Part shown: positions 23,428-35,405 of the stretch, piece by piece | Position numbering within the stretch: position 1 is the first letter of the stretch | Layout of the letters: each line of letters opens with the position of its first letter | Source: Aegilops tauschii subsp. strangulata | Lineage: Eukaryota > Streptophyta > Magnoliopsida > Poales > Poaceae | NCBI RefSeq assembly: GCF_002575655.3 | Contig: NC_053037.3 | Coordinates: 48,558,242 to 48,622,241 of the forward strand | Reading direction: 5' to 3' | Length of the DNA: 64,000 nucleotides | Notes under the pieces: model-generated | Told to the model about the DNA's origin: nothing | Database searches by the model: none | What the model saw: only the letters and a program-made list of their open reading frames with translations | Made by a program: the position numbers and the translations under genes

Positions 23428-24810
23428 CTACACAAACAAATAAAAAACCTCGCAACCAACGCGATAAAGGGGTTGTCAATCCCTTCACGGTCACATACGA
23501 TAGTGAGATCTGATAGATAATATTTTTGGTATTTTTATGATAAAGAGTAAAAGTAAAGAAAGCAAACTAAACGGCGCCAGAAATAGCTTGTTGTTGGGAG
23601 ATTAATATGATGGAAGATAGACCCGGGGTCCATAGGTTTCACTAGTGGCTTCTCTCAAGATAGCATAAGTATTACGGTGGGTAAACGAATTACTGTCGAG
23701 CAATTGATAGAATTGAGCATAGTTATGAGAATATCTAGGTATGATCATGTATATAGGCATCACGTCCGTGACAAGTAGACCGAAACGATTCTGCATCTAC
23801 TACTATTACTCCACACATCGACCGCTATCCAGCATGCATCTAGAGTATTAAGTTCGTAAGAACAGAGTAATGCTTTAAGTAAGATGACATGATGTAGAGG
23901 AATAAACTCATGCAATATGATATAAACCCCATCTTTTTATCCTCGATGGCAACAATACAATACGTGTCGTTTCCCTTTCTGTCACTGGGATCGAGCACCG
24001 CAAGATTGAACCCAAAGCTAAGCACTTCTCCTATTGCAAGAAAGATCAATCTAGTAGGCCAAACCAAACTAATAATTCGAAGAGACTTGCAAAGATAACC
24101 AATCATACATAAAAGAATTCAGAGGAGATTCAAATATTGTTAATAGATAATCTTGATCATAAACCCACAATTCATCGGATCTCGACAAACACACCGCAAA
24201 AAGAAGATTACATCGAATAGATCTCCAAGAAGATCGAGGAGAACTTTGTATTGAGATCCAAAGAGAGAGAAGAAGCCATCTAGCTAATAAATATGGACCC
24301 GAAGGTCTGAGGTAAACTACTCACACATCATCGGAGAGGCTATGGTGTTGATGTAGAAGCCCTCCGTGATCAATGCCCCCTCCGGCGGAAATAGGGTTTT
24401 GGCTCCATATCTGATGCTTCCAGGGTATATGGGTATATATAGGAGGAAGAAGTACGTCGGCGGAGCAACGAGGGGCCCACGAGGGTGGAGGGCACGCCTG
24501 GGGGAGGTGGGCGCGCCCCCTGCCTTGTTCCTTCCTCGTTGATTGCTTTATGTAGACTCCAAGTCCTCTGGATCACATTTGTTTCGAAAATCACGTTCCC
24601 GAAGGTTTCATTCCGTTTGGACTCCGTTTGATATTCTTTTCCTTCGAAACACTGAAATAGGCAAAAAACAGCAATTTGGATGGGCCTCCAGTTAACAGGT
24701 TAGTCCCAAAAATAATATAAAAGTGTATAATAAAGCCCATTAAACATCCAAAACAGAATATAATATAGCATGGAACAATAAAAAATTATAGATACGTTGG
24801 AGACATATCA
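23292..24810 (-). repeat. 3' LTR, with a 57-bp internal deletion
   Basis: On minus it begins tgatatgtctcc at 24810 and ends ggtagca at 23292. Compared with the 5' LTR it lacks the segment corresponding to 29753-29809, with short gg microhomology at the junction (ctccggcgg/aaatagg). This explains its shorter length of 1519 bp. Confidence 0.88.
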
Positions 24811-24811
24811 A

Positions 24812-24825
24812 GCATCCCCAAGCTT
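24812..24825 (-). promoter_or_regulatory. Polypurine tract next to the 3' LTR
   Basis: On minus, aagcttggggatgc lies just before the 3' LTR start at 24810, the position where plus-strand DNA synthesis is primed in LTR elements. The same 14 bases recur at 26899-26912. Confidence 0.65.
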
Positions 24826-27800
24826 AATTCCTGCTCGTCCTCGAGTAGGTAAATGATAAAAACAGATGTTTTGATGTGGAATGCTACTTAGCATAATTTT
24901 CAATGTAATTCTCTTATTTGTGGTATGAATATTCAGATCCGAAAGATTCAAGATAAAAGTTTAATATTGACATAAAAATAATAATACTTCAAGCATACTA
25001 ACTAAGCAATTATGTCTTCTCAAAATAATATGGCCAAAGAAAGTTATCCCTACAAAATCATATAGTCTGTCTATGCTCTATCTTCACCACACAAAATATT
25101 TAAATCATGCACAACCCCGATGACAAGCCAAGCAATTGTTTCATACTTTTGGTGTTCTCAAACTTTTTCAATCTTCACGCAATACATGAGCGTGAGCCAT
25201 GGATATAGCACTATATGTGGAATAGAATGGTGGTTGTGGAGAAGACAAAAAGGAGAAGATAGTCTCACATCAACTAGGCGTATCAACGGGCTATGGAGAT
25301 GCCCATTAATAGATATCAATGCGAGTGAGTAGGGATTGCCATGCAACGGATGCACTAGAGCTATAAGTATATGAAAGCTCAACAAGAGAAACTAAGTGGG
25401 TGTGCATCCAACTCGCTTGCTCATGAAGACCTAGGGCATTTTGAGGAAGCCCATCATTGGAATATACAAGCCAAGTTCTATAATGAAAAATTCCCACTAG
25501 TATATGAAAGTGATATCGTAGGAGACTCTCTATCATGAAGATCATGGTGCTACTTTGAAGCACAAGTGTGGAAAAAGGATAGTAGCATTGTCCCTTCTCT
25601 CTTTTTCTCTCATTTTTTGGGCCTTCTCCTTTTTTTATGGCCTTTCTTTTTTTTCGTCCGGAGTCTCATCCCGACTTGTGGGGGAATCATAGTCTCCATC
25701 ATCCTTTCCTCACTTGAGACAATGCTCTAATAATGATGATCATCACACTTTTATTTACTTACGACTCAAGAATTAGAACTCAATACTTAGAACAAAATAT
25801 GACTCTATGTGAATGCCTCCGGCGGTGTACCGGGATATGCAATGAATCAAGAGTGACATGTATGAAAGAATCATGAACGGTGGCTTTGCCACAAATACGA
25901 TGTCAACTACATGATCACGCAAAGCAATTATGACAATGATGAAGCGTGTCATAGTAAACGAAACAGTGGTAAGTTGCATGGCAATATATCTCGGAATGGG
26001 TATGGAAATGCCATGATAGGTAGGTATGGTGGCTGTTTTGAGGAAGGTATATGGTGGGTGTATGATACCGGCAAAAAGTGCGCGGTATTAGAGAGGCTAG
26101 CAATGGTGGAAGGATGAGAGTGCGTATAATCCATGGACTCAACATTAGTCATAAAGAACTCATATACTTGTTGCAAAAATCTACAAGTTATCAAAGCAAA
26201 GTATTACGCGCATGCTCCTAGGGGGATAGATTGGTAGGAAAAGACCATCGCTCGTCCCCGACCGCCACTCATAAGCAAGACAATAAATAAATAAATCATG
26301 CTCCGACTTCATCACATAACGGTTCACCATACGTGCATGCTACGGGAATCAAAAACTTTAACACAAGTATTTCTCAAATTCATAACCACTCAACTAGCAT
26401 GACTCTAATATCACCATCTTCATATCTCAAAACAATTATCAAGCATCAAACTTCTCATAGTAGTCAACACACTCATAATTTTTTTATTTTTTACTAATCT
26501 TGGATGCCTATCATATTAGGACCAATATTTATGATTAAAGAAAATTACCATGCTGTTTTGTAGGACTCTCAAAATAATATAAGTGAAGCATGAGAGAACA
26601 AAAGTTTCTATAAAACAAATCCACCACCGTGCTCTAAAAGATATAAGTGAAGCACTAGAGCAAAAACTATATGGCTCAAAAGATATAAGTGAAGCACATA
26701 GAGTATTCTAATAAATTCTGAATCATGTGTGTCTCTCTCAAAGGGTGTGTACAGCAAGGATGATTGTGGTAAACTAAAAAGCAAAGACTCAAATCATACA
26801 AGACGCTCCAAGCAAAACACATATCATGTGGTGAATAAAAATATAGCTCCAAGTAAAGTTACCGATGGACGAAGACGAAAGAGGGGATGCCTTCCGGGGC
26901 ATCCCCAAGCTTTGGCTTTTTGGTGTCCTTAGATTACCTTGGGGTGCCATGGGAATACCCAAGCTTAGGCTCTTGCCACTCCTTGTTCCATAATCCATCA
27001 AATCTTTACCCAAAACTTGAAAACTTCACAACACAAAACTCAATAGAAAATCTCGTGAGCTCCGTTAGTGAAAGAAAACAAAACACCACTTCAAGGTACT
27101 GTATTGAACTCATTATTTATTTATATTGGTGTTAAACCTACTGTATTCCAACTTCTCTATGGTTTATAAACTCTTTTACTAGCCACAGCTTCATCAAAAT
27201 AAGCAAACAACACACGAAAAACAGAATCTGTCAAAAACAGAACAGCCTGTAGTAATCTGTAACTAACGCAAACTTCTGGAACTCAAAAAATTCTACCAAA
27301 ATAGGACGACCTAGACAATTTGTTTATTGATCTACTTCAATTGGAATCAGTATTTTATCACGTTCTGGTGATTTTAAACAATTGTTTTGGTGAACAGAAA
27401 GTTTCTGGAATTTTCAGCAAGATCAAATAACTATCATCCAAGAAGATCCTATAGGTTTAACTTGGCACAAAAACTAATTAAAACATAAAAACAAATCTAA
27501 CCAGAGGCTAGATCAAATATTTATTCCTAAACAGAAGCAAAAAGCAAAAAAAACCTAAAATAAAATTGGGTTGCCTCCCAACCAGCGCTATCGTTTAATG
27601 CCCCTAGCTAGGCATAAAAACAAGGATAAATCTAGGTATTGCCATAATAATAGGATAGATCATGAAAACTAATTTCATATTCTCTACGTTCAGAAGCAAG
27701 TTTTCTTTGAGGCAAGCAAAAGTAATCAAAAGGGCTAAATTTAATGGGACAGAAGTCCCCAAGATCAATTTTGGGAGGTATAGGTTCCTCCTTCGGCCCT

Positions 27801-27889
27801 TCGTATTGCACAATCAATTCATCATTATAAGCATTCTTCTGACAGAACTTCGTGAGCCTATACTCGAGAGAATATCCTAGCTCATTATT
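24826..27889. other. Non-coding internal region of the non-autonomous element
   Basis: About 3 kb of AT-rich sequence carries no frame with a retroviral domain. Features seen are a T-rich stretch near 25605-25660, several copies of an aagatataagtgaagca phrase (26575-26700), and a 9-bp stem hairpin at 26883-26906. The open frames present are short and scattered on both strands. Confidence 0.6.
26883..26906. repeat. Perfect 9-bp inverted repeat beside a second polypurine-like copy
   Basis: The arms ggggatgcc (26883-26891) and ggcatcccc (26898-26906) are separated by ttccgg. The right arm begins a 14-base copy (26899-26912) of the polypurine tract beside the 3' LTR. Confidence 0.8.
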
Positions 27890-28465
27890 TCAAATAGCAA
27901 AATTATTATTAAGTTCGGAAATTCTATCAACTAGAACATTGGTAGGAATCCTTTTTCTAAGGTTTTCATTAAAAGCAACATTGTCTAGAGATTGAAAGCG
28001 CATTATTTCCTCTTGATCAAAGAGGATTGCCTCTATGAGAGGACAGCCAGTGTCCACCCTATAGTGCGCAAAGATTTCTTTGTCCTCTTTTATTATAAAT
28101 CTGAACTCATGAGCCAAAAAGATAGTAGCGGCACGCTTAACAGAAGAATGCTCAATATTAGAAAATTCTAGGAAAATCCTTTGTATGCAAGGATGCATGT
28201 GCATAAATTGCCTTTCAAGTTCAACTACAAGCATGGCGATAGCGTCCACAAGACTACTAGTTCTATGAAGAATAGAACTACCCATAGAAGGCAAAGCACC
28301 GGCACAAGTAAAGAAATCTTGGATAACTCCTTTTCCAATAATATTACCACTACCGATTCGGAATTTTTTTGTATGTAAGATAGGGGGTTCTTCAGCAGGA
28401 GCATCAGAATTTTCCATGTTATTATTATTGTCCATATCGACAATAATTTCCCCAATTTCAGACAT
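27890..28465 (-). CDS. Gag-like or hypothetical protein of the non-autonomous element (191 aa)
   Basis: The frame runs from ATG at 28465 to the stop at 27890 with no break. It can be extended upstream in the same frame, but that part spans the leader and LTR. The product starts with an acidic, Asn-rich segment (M-D-N-N-N-N-M-E-N) and continues with helical stretches such as V-E-L-E-R-Q-F-M-H-M-H. It ends in R-I-S-E-L-N-N-N-F-A-I. No zinc knuckle or enzyme motif is visible. By position, just behind the 5' LTR and primer site, it takes the place of gag. I infer a structural or RNA-packaging role from position only. An intact ORF in a non-autonomous element is notable. Confidence 0.6.
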   Translation of the reverse strand: MSEIGEIIVDMDNNNNMENSDAPAEEPPILHTKKFRIGSGNIIGKGVIQDFFTCAGALPSMGSSILHRTSSLVDAIAMLVVELERQFMHMHPCIQRIFLEFSNIEHSSVKRAATIFLAHEFRFIIKEDKEIFAHYRVDTGCPLIEAILFDQEEIMRFQSLDNVAFNENLRKRIPTNVLVDRISELNNNFAI

Positions 28466-28641
28466 AACGGCAGAGAGTGGAGGAGCAAAAGAAAGAGGGA
28501 GGCGAACATAAAAGAGAGGGTGAATAAAACGACAATGGTGAAGTGGGGGAGAGGAAAATGAGAGGCAAATGGCAAATAATGTAATGTGAGGGGTAAGAGT
28601 TTGTGATGGGTACTTGGTATGTCTTGACTTGTGCGTAGACT

Positions 28642-28658
28642 CCCCGGCAACGGCGCCA
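28642..28658 (-). promoter_or_regulatory. Primer-binding-site candidate
   Basis: On minus, tggcgccgttgccgggg lies 11 bases inside the 5' LTR end at 28670. Its position and TGG start suit a tRNA primer site. The primer tRNA was not identified. Confidence 0.5.
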
Positions 28659-28669
28659 GAAATCCTTCT

Positions 28670-30233
28670 TGCTACCTCTAGAGCACTGCGTTGGTTTTCC
28701 CTTGAAGAGGAAAGGGTAGCGTAAGTATTTCCCTTAGTTTTTGAGAACCAAGGTATGAATCCAGTAGGAGACCATGCGCGAGTCCCACGCACCTACACAA
28801 ACAAATAAGAACCTCGCAACCAACGCGGTAAAGGGGTTGTTAATCCCTTCACGAACACTTACGAGAGTGAGATCTGATAGATAATAATTTTGGTATTTTT
28901 ATGATAAAGAGTAAAAGTAAAGAAAGCAAAATAAACGGCGCCAGAAATAGCTTGTTGTTGGGAGATTAATATGATGGAAGATAGACCCGGGGGCCATAGG
29001 TTTCACTAGTGGCTTCTCCCAAGATAGCATAAGTATTACGGTGGGTAAACGAATTACTGTCGAGCAATTGATAGAATTGAGCATAGTTATGAGAATATGT
29101 AGGTATGATCATGTATATAGGCATCACGTCCGTGACAAGTAGACCGAAACGATTCTGCATCTACTACTATTACTCCACACATCGACCGCTATCGAGCATG
29201 CATCTAGAGTATTAAGTTCATAAGAACAGAGTAATGCTTTAAGTAAGATGACATGATGTAGAGGAATAAACTCATGCAATATGATATAAACCCCATCTTT
29301 TTATCCTCGATGGCAACAATACAATACGTGTCGTTTCCCTTTCTGTCACTGGGATCGAGCACCGCAAGATTGAACCCAAAGCTAAGCACTTCTCCTATTG
29401 CAAGAAAGATCAATCTAGTAGGCCAAACCAAACTGATAATTCGAAGAGACTTGCAAAGATAACCAATCATACATAAAAGAATTCAGAGGAGATTCAAATA
29501 TTGTTCATAGATAATCTTGATCATAAACCCACAATTCATCGGATCTCGACAAACACACCGCAAAAAGAAGATTACATCGAATAGATCTCCAAGAAGATCG
29601 AGGAGAACTTTGTATTGAGATCCAAAGAGAGAGAAGAAGCTATCTAGCTAATAAATATGGACCCGAAGGTCTGAGGTAAACTACTCACACATCATCGGAG
29701 AGGCTATGGTGTTGATGTAGAAGCCCTCCGTGATCAATGCCCCCTCCGGCGGAGCGCCGGAAAAGGCCCCAAGATGGGATCTCACGGGTACAGAAGGTTG
29801 CGGCGGTGGAAATAGGGTTTTGGCTTCGTATCTGATGTTTCCAGGGTATATAGGTATATATAGGAGAAAGAAGTACGTCGGCGGAGTAACGAGGGGCCCA
29901 CGAGGGTGGAGGGCGCGCCCGGGGGAGGTGGGCGCGCCCCCCTGCCTCGTGCCTTCCTCGTTGATTGCTTTACGTAGACTCCAAGTCCTCTGGATCACAT
30001 TTGTTCCGAAAATCACGTTCCCGATGGTTTCATTCCGTTTGGACTCCGTTTGATATTCTTTTCCTTCGAAACACTGAAATAGGCAAAAAACAACAATTTG
30101 GGCTGGGCCTCCGGTTAATAGGTTAGTCCCAAAAATAATATAAAAGTGTATAATAAAGCCCATTAAACATCCAAAACAGAATATAATATAGCATGGAACA
30201 ATCAAAAATTATAGATACGTTGGAGACGTGTGA
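28670..30233 (-). repeat. 5' LTR of the non-autonomous element
   Basis: This LTR of 1564 bp ends ggtagca (minus) at 28670. Its outer end reads tcacacgtctcc where the 3' LTR has tgatatgtctcc, so the canonical TG has mutated. It retains the segment deleted from the 3' LTR. A TATA-like stretch (tatatacc on minus) near 29845-29865 is the likely promoter. Confidence 0.88.
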
Positions 30234-30416
30234 GCTATGTGCGCGCCTCTACTACCACACGTGCGCGCCTCTACTACCACACGTGCCCTTCCTTGCACGG
30301 CCACGGTTCATCTCTGCAGCATGGAGACAGACCGATCGACCAGTATGTACGTACACGTTCGTGACCAGAATGACAACGCTACGTACGCTTCAACCGGGTG
30401 GGTCCCGACTGTCAGA

Positions 30417-30656
30417 CACTTCCTTGCATGCGAAGATGTAGCTGGTGGGTCCCAGCAGTCAGGGGGCGAATCGTTTTTTTGCCCGTAATATGGACGCACT
30501 TCCTTGCATGCGAAGATGTAGCTGGTGGGTCCCAGCAGTCAGGGGGCGAATCATTTTTTTGCCCGTAATATGGGCGCACTTCCTTGCATGTGAAGATGTA
30601 GCTGGTGGGACCCAGCAGTCAGGGGGAGAAAACATTATTTTTCAGGGTAAAAAGGA
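30417..30656. repeat. 80-bp tandem repeat, three copies
   Basis: The phrase cacttccttgcatg starts at 30417, 30497 and 30577, an exact 80-bp period. The first two units are almost identical, including ggtgggtcccagcagtcaggggg and the T run. The third is more diverged. Distant relatives of the unit occur near 31108 and 31187. Confidence 0.92.
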
Positions 30657-30699
30657 TGCAGTTGCATGCATGCGTCCATGGATGTGGTGCATCCCCACT

Positions 30700-31430
30700 G
30701 TCAGCCTCTCACGTAGAGTCATCTTACGATGACTCTCGGTTGTTGACCACATTGACCACACCGTGACAAGCGCACCAAGGCCGGTGGACGACGGCGAGGC
30801 CCCAGACTGAAACGACTCGGAGATGGGGAAGACGCGCAGTGGAGTCGCAGATGGAGAGGAGTGGGAAACTTGACTGGTTCGGGTGCACGGCAGCACTGCC
30901 GCGGTGCCGCCCACGGGAGACACGAGCAAGAACACAGGTTGAAGAAGGAGCACAGCTATTGGATTAACATCCAATGGTCCAGCTGCTAGAATCATTTGTT
31001 GATTAAGTTGACAAAGCCCTGCGTACATGTCCGCTTAGTAGGCCCATAAGTCAGCCACCAAATCTGACGAGTCCCAGCTGTCAATGGGAGGAATATTTGT
31101 TTTGCATAACAAGGAGCACTTCCTTCCGTGCGAAGATACAGCCGATGGGTCCCAGCTGTCAGGGAGAGGAAACAGCTTAATAAGGAGGAACTTTCCTTGC
31201 GTGCGACCATGGACCTCGTGGGTCCCAGCCGTCAGTCTCTCCACGTACAGTCCTCTTACGATGACTCTCGTATGTTGACCACGCCGTGCCGAGCGCACCG
31301 AGGTGGTGGACGATGGCGAGGCCCTAGACTGGAATGACCCGGAGATGGGGAAGACGCGACAGTGGAGGCGCAGACGGAGAGGAGCGGGAAACTTGACTGG
31401 TTCGGGTGCGGGATGGGCCTACACTCGGCA
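30700..31430. repeat. Diverged segmental duplication, about 530-bp spacing
   Basis: The segment at about 30712-30895 (cttacgatgactctcg ... gggaaacttgactggttcggg) is repeated at about 31252-31408 with scattered changes. Both copies lie in the right-hand part of the CACTA-like element. Confidence 0.8.
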
Positions 31431-31854
31431 GAGAATAACAGGAGGTGCGGAGTGGAGGGATGGCCTGGCCGTCGGCGGGGTAGCGTTTCGCCAGGCGCGC
31501 AAAACAACGCCGCTGGACGCCGGAGGCTGGAGTAGGTGGTCCCGGCAGCACTGGGGGAAGAAGACGAGAGATTGAAGAAGAATGCCGGCTGTTGGATGTA
31601 AATCCAACACCTTCTTAGGCTTCGACCTACGGCCCACATGTCAGCCAGTCCATTTGTTTTTTAGTCCATTTGGTGGGCTGGGTGAAACAATGATGTAGCA
31701 TCTATGCAGCCCATTTATATATATGGTAGAATTTAAAGCCCATTTGCATTTTTCTCAAAATCCGTGGACTTGCTGGGCTGGGTGAAAATATCATGTTGGG
31801 CTAGATGGAGAAATGTTATAAAAACATAAACACATGATTGCACGCCTATTACTA

Positions 31855-34800
31855 TGACGCCCCCGATTTGACCGTACACTAATCATGCACGCAAATGTGT
31901 ACGATCATGATCAGGGACTCACGGGAAGATATCACAACACAACTCTAAAACATAATAAGTCATACAAGCATCATAATACAAGCCAGGGGCCTCGAGGGCT
32001 CGAATACAAGTGCTCGATCACAGACGAGTCAGCGGAAGCAACAATATCTGAGTACAGACATAAGTTAAACAAGTTTGCCTTAAGAAGGCTAGCACAAACT
32101 GGGATACAGATCGAACGAGGCGCAGGCCTCCTGCCTGGGATCCTCCTAACTACTCTTGGTCGTCGTCAGCGGGCTGCACGTAGTAGTAGGCACCTCTAGT
32201 GTCGTAGGAGTCGTCGTCGACGGTGGCGTCTGGCTCTGGACTCCCGCATCTGGTTGCGACAACCAGGTAGAAAGGAAAGGGGGAAAAGAGGGAGAGAAGC
32301 AACCGTGAGTACTCATCCAAAGTACTCGCAAGCAAGGAGCTACACTACATATGCATGGGTATATGTGTAAAGGGCCATATCAGTGGACTGAACTGCAGAA
32401 TGCCAGAATAAGAGGGGGATAGCTAGTCCTGTCGAAGACTACGCTTCTGGCCATCTCCATCTTGCAGCATGTAGAAGAGAGTAGATTGAAGTCCTCCAAG
32501 TAGCATCGCATAGCATAATCCTACCCGGCGATCCCCTCCTCGTCGCCCTATTAGAGAGCGATCACCGGGTTGTATCTGGCACTTGGAAGGGCGTATTTTA
32601 TTAAGTATCCGGTTCTAGTTGTCATAAGGTCAAGGTACAACTCCGGGTCGTCCTTTTATCGAGGGACACAGCTATTCGAATAGATAAACTTCCCTGCAGG
32701 GGTGCACCACATAACCCAACACGCTCGATCCCATTTGGCCGGACACACTTTCCTGGGTCATGCCCGGCCTCGTAAGATCAACACGTCGCAGCCCCACCTA
32801 GGCACAACAGAGAGGTCAGCACGCTGGTCTAAATCCTATGCGCGCAGGGGTCTGGGCCCATCGCCCATTGCACACCTGCATGTTGCGTACGCGGCCGGAA
32901 GCAGACCTAGCCTAGTGGCGTTCCAGTCCAATCCGGCGCGCGCCGCGCGGTCGCTGACGTCACGAAGGTTTCGGCTGATACCACGACGTCGAGTGCCCAT
33001 AACTGTTCCCGCGTAGCTGGTTAGTGCGTATAGACCAAATGGCCAGACTCAGATCAAATACCAAGAACTCGTTAAGCGTGTTATGTCGAAGTAACCGCGG
33101 ATGCCGTCCAGGGCCAGGCCCACCTCTCGCCTAGGTGGTCTCAACCTGCCCTGTCGCTCCGCCACAAAGATCCACTTGCGGGTACTCCTACGAGCCGACC
33201 TGACTTTAGTCACCACAGGTGTCATGTATAGAGTATATAAGTATATACCCGTGATCACCGCCCAAGTGATCATGGCCCGATAGTATAGCACAGCAGACGG
33301 ACAAGAATGTAGGGCCACTGATGGAAAACTAGCATCCTATACTAAGCATGGAGGATTGCAGGTAAAGGTAACAACAGTAGAAGCAAGTACAGGCTATGCA
33401 TCAGGATAGGATTAATGGAAAGCAGTAACATGCTACACTACTCTAATGCAAGCAATATAGAGAAGAATAGGCGATATCTGGTGATCAAGGGGGGGGGGGC
33501 TTGCCTGGTTTCTCTGGCAAGTAGGAGGGGTCGTCAACTCCGTAGTCGAACTGGACAGTAGCAACGTCGGTCTCGTAGTCTACCGGAGAGAAGAGGGGGA
33601 AGAAATAGTAAATATAATGCAAACAAAAGCATGACGATGCGTGACATGACAATGAGCGGTGCTAGGTGTGCCCTAATCGCGGTGGTAGGTGATACCGGCG
33701 AAGGGGGGGAACATCCGGGAAAGTATTCCCGCTGTTTCGCATTTTCGGACAGATGAAACGGAGGAGGAAAGTTGCGAGTTCGATACGTTAGGGATGTGTG
33801 GCGGATGAACGGGCTGCGTATCCGGATTCGTCTCGTCGTTCTGAACAACTTTCATGTACAAAGTATTTTCATTTGAGCAATGGTTTATTTTATATTGATT
33901 TTAAAAGAATTTATTAATTTCTGGAATTTATTTAATTATTTAATATATACATTATCCGAAACAGGGTTGCGATGACATCAGCATGACATCATGCTGACGT
34001 CAGCAGTCATCTAACACGTGGGTCCCACATGTCATAGACTGATTAGGGTAATTAGGGTTAACTAATGAATTAACTATTAATTAAACTAATTAATTAAATT
34101 AGATTAATCTAAACAGGGTTAATTAACTAATTAATTATTCATTTTTATTTTTATTTTATTTATTTATTTATATATTATTCTTTTTAATTCCTTTTTTTTC
34201 GTTCTGGGCGCGGGGCCCATATGTCACAGGCCCAGCAAGGCATAACGGGCGCACGGGCGTTGGGGCGTTGCAGGCAGAGCCCCGTGCGTGTGCGGGCGTG
34301 TGGGCGCTGGCCCGGGCGTGGCCAACGGGGCGGCTGGGCGACGGCGGCAAGGCGGTGGAGGCAGGACGACGGGCAGCGCGAAGGGGAACGGGCGCAGGGC
34401 GTCGGGCGAACGGCCGCGGCCGTGCGTGCGCGTGTGGGCGGGAGAGACGGGGCGCGGGGGCGCGGCCATGGGCGTGTTCAGGGGCGCCGGGGCGCGGTCG
34501 CCGACGTGGTGAGCGCGGGGGCGGGGCTGCGGGTGAGGACGGCGTCGTGGCGTTCTGGACAGGGAGAGGAAGAGGGGGGGGGCGCGTGCTCACAGGGCCG
34601 GTAGGGATAGGGCAGCGGGGGTTGAGGAGGTCGACGGGGACGATCAGGCGACGGTGGTAAAGCAGGCCGGCGGGGGAGCGCTCCGGCGACGGCGTCCAGG
34701 CGCGTGGCGCGGCTCGATCCGTCGGCTTCGGGGTCGGTGACGAGGCGAGGCGCCGGCGTCAAGGAGTGGGGCGGCGCGGTCGCCGGGGAGAGGTGGCGGG

Positions 34801-35370
34801 GTCGGGACCAGGCCGACGGGGGGGCGCGGGGCGTCGGGGGCGAGCGGGGCGACGGGGTCGTCGTGGTCGTCGGGGCAGCGTCGCCCCGATTGGATCGGGG
34901 GAGTGGGGGGGAAGAGAGAGCGAGAGGGGGTGGGGGAGTGGGGGGGTGGATCGGGCTAGGGTTTGCTGGGGGGTGGATAAGGGGAGAGTGGGGGTGGGCC
35001 GGCCGGCTGGGCCTTTGCCTAGTTGTGCTGGCCAGCTGGGCCACAGTTGGCCCAGTGGGGGGGGGCTTCTCTTTTCTTTTCTTCTGTTTTCTGTTTTGCA
35101 TTTCTTTTATTTATTTCTCTTTTCTGTTTTATTTTATTTTAAATTATCTAGGCATTTTATAAAAATGTGTTTATTACACCATATTTACTTATCCAAAATA
35201 TGGCACCTCCCGAACATTTTGTTTTAAATTTTGAAAAACTTTTATTGTTGACATTAATTGAATTTAAATTATGAAACGGTTTTGAATCATCGCACGGTTA
35301 ACAACAGTAACCAAAGTGACGTGGCATGATTAGCGTGGGATTACTGTAGCATGATTATCCGGGCGTTACG
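31855..35370 (-). repeat. 3' LTR (3516 bp) of the truncated Gypsy element
   Basis: On minus it starts cgtaacgcccggataatc at 35370, where tgtaac would be usual, so the first base appears mutated. It ends gggggcgtca at 31855. It contains a very GC-rich block (34200-35060) and an AT-rich block (33870-34200). Many long overlapping frames in the GC-rich block are stop-poor artefacts. A run of 10 or more G occurs near 33490. Confidence 0.82.
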
Positions 35371-35385
35371 AATCTCCTCCACTAC
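35371..35385 (-). promoter_or_regulatory. Polypurine tract of the truncated Gypsy element
   Basis: On minus, gtagtggaggagatt lies directly before the 3' LTR start, the expected plus-strand priming site. The cactacaag text that overlaps it on plus is not a CACTA terminus. Confidence 0.65.
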
Positions 35386-35405
35386 AAGAAATCTCGTCCC
35401 GAGAT

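Larger units (their letters stand above)
23292..30233 (-). mobile_element. Complete non-autonomous LTR retrotransposon (6.9 kb)
   Basis: Two LTRs (23292-24810 and 28670-30233) flank a 3.86-kb internal region. The target duplication is gctac at 23287-23291 and gctat at 30234-30238 (4 of 5). Read on the minus strand, the order is 5' LTR (28670-30233), primer-site candidate, a 191-codon ORF, about 3 kb without coding sequence, polypurine tract, 3' LTR. No protease, reverse transcriptase, RNase H or integrase is encoded, so mobility must have relied on enzymes supplied by another element. The LTR type resembles abundant Triticeae Gypsy families of the Sabrina/WHAM kind. I do not assign a family name. 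Confidence 0.88.
21849..31854. mobile_element. CACTA-like element, split by an LTR element, right end missing
   Basis: The left terminus cactacaaaaaaagacac at 21849 is a CACTA-type end. It is followed by short repeats of (ttac)tgaacccgag (22210-22320), a 26-27-bp minisatellite (22370-22780) and an 81-bp tandem repeat (22784-23050). A 6.9-kb LTR retrotransposon entered at 23291/30234, duplicating gcta(c/t). Beyond it, 30234-31854 holds further tandem repeats with the ggtgggtcccagc phrase. The matching right terminus was not seen. The chromovirus-like Gypsy LTR starts at 31855. No transposase was recognised, so the element is non-autonomous or incomplete. Confidence 0.6.

Noticed and set aside
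34168..35162. Several long overlapping open frames on both strands
   Set aside because: They lie in the very GC-rich part of a Gypsy LTR, overlap in many frames and encode only Arg/Pro/Gly-rich low-complexity sequence.
35378..35395. cactacaagaaat as a CACTA transposon terminus
   Set aside because: It coincides with the polypurine tract and 3' LTR edge of the Gypsy element, which explains it better.
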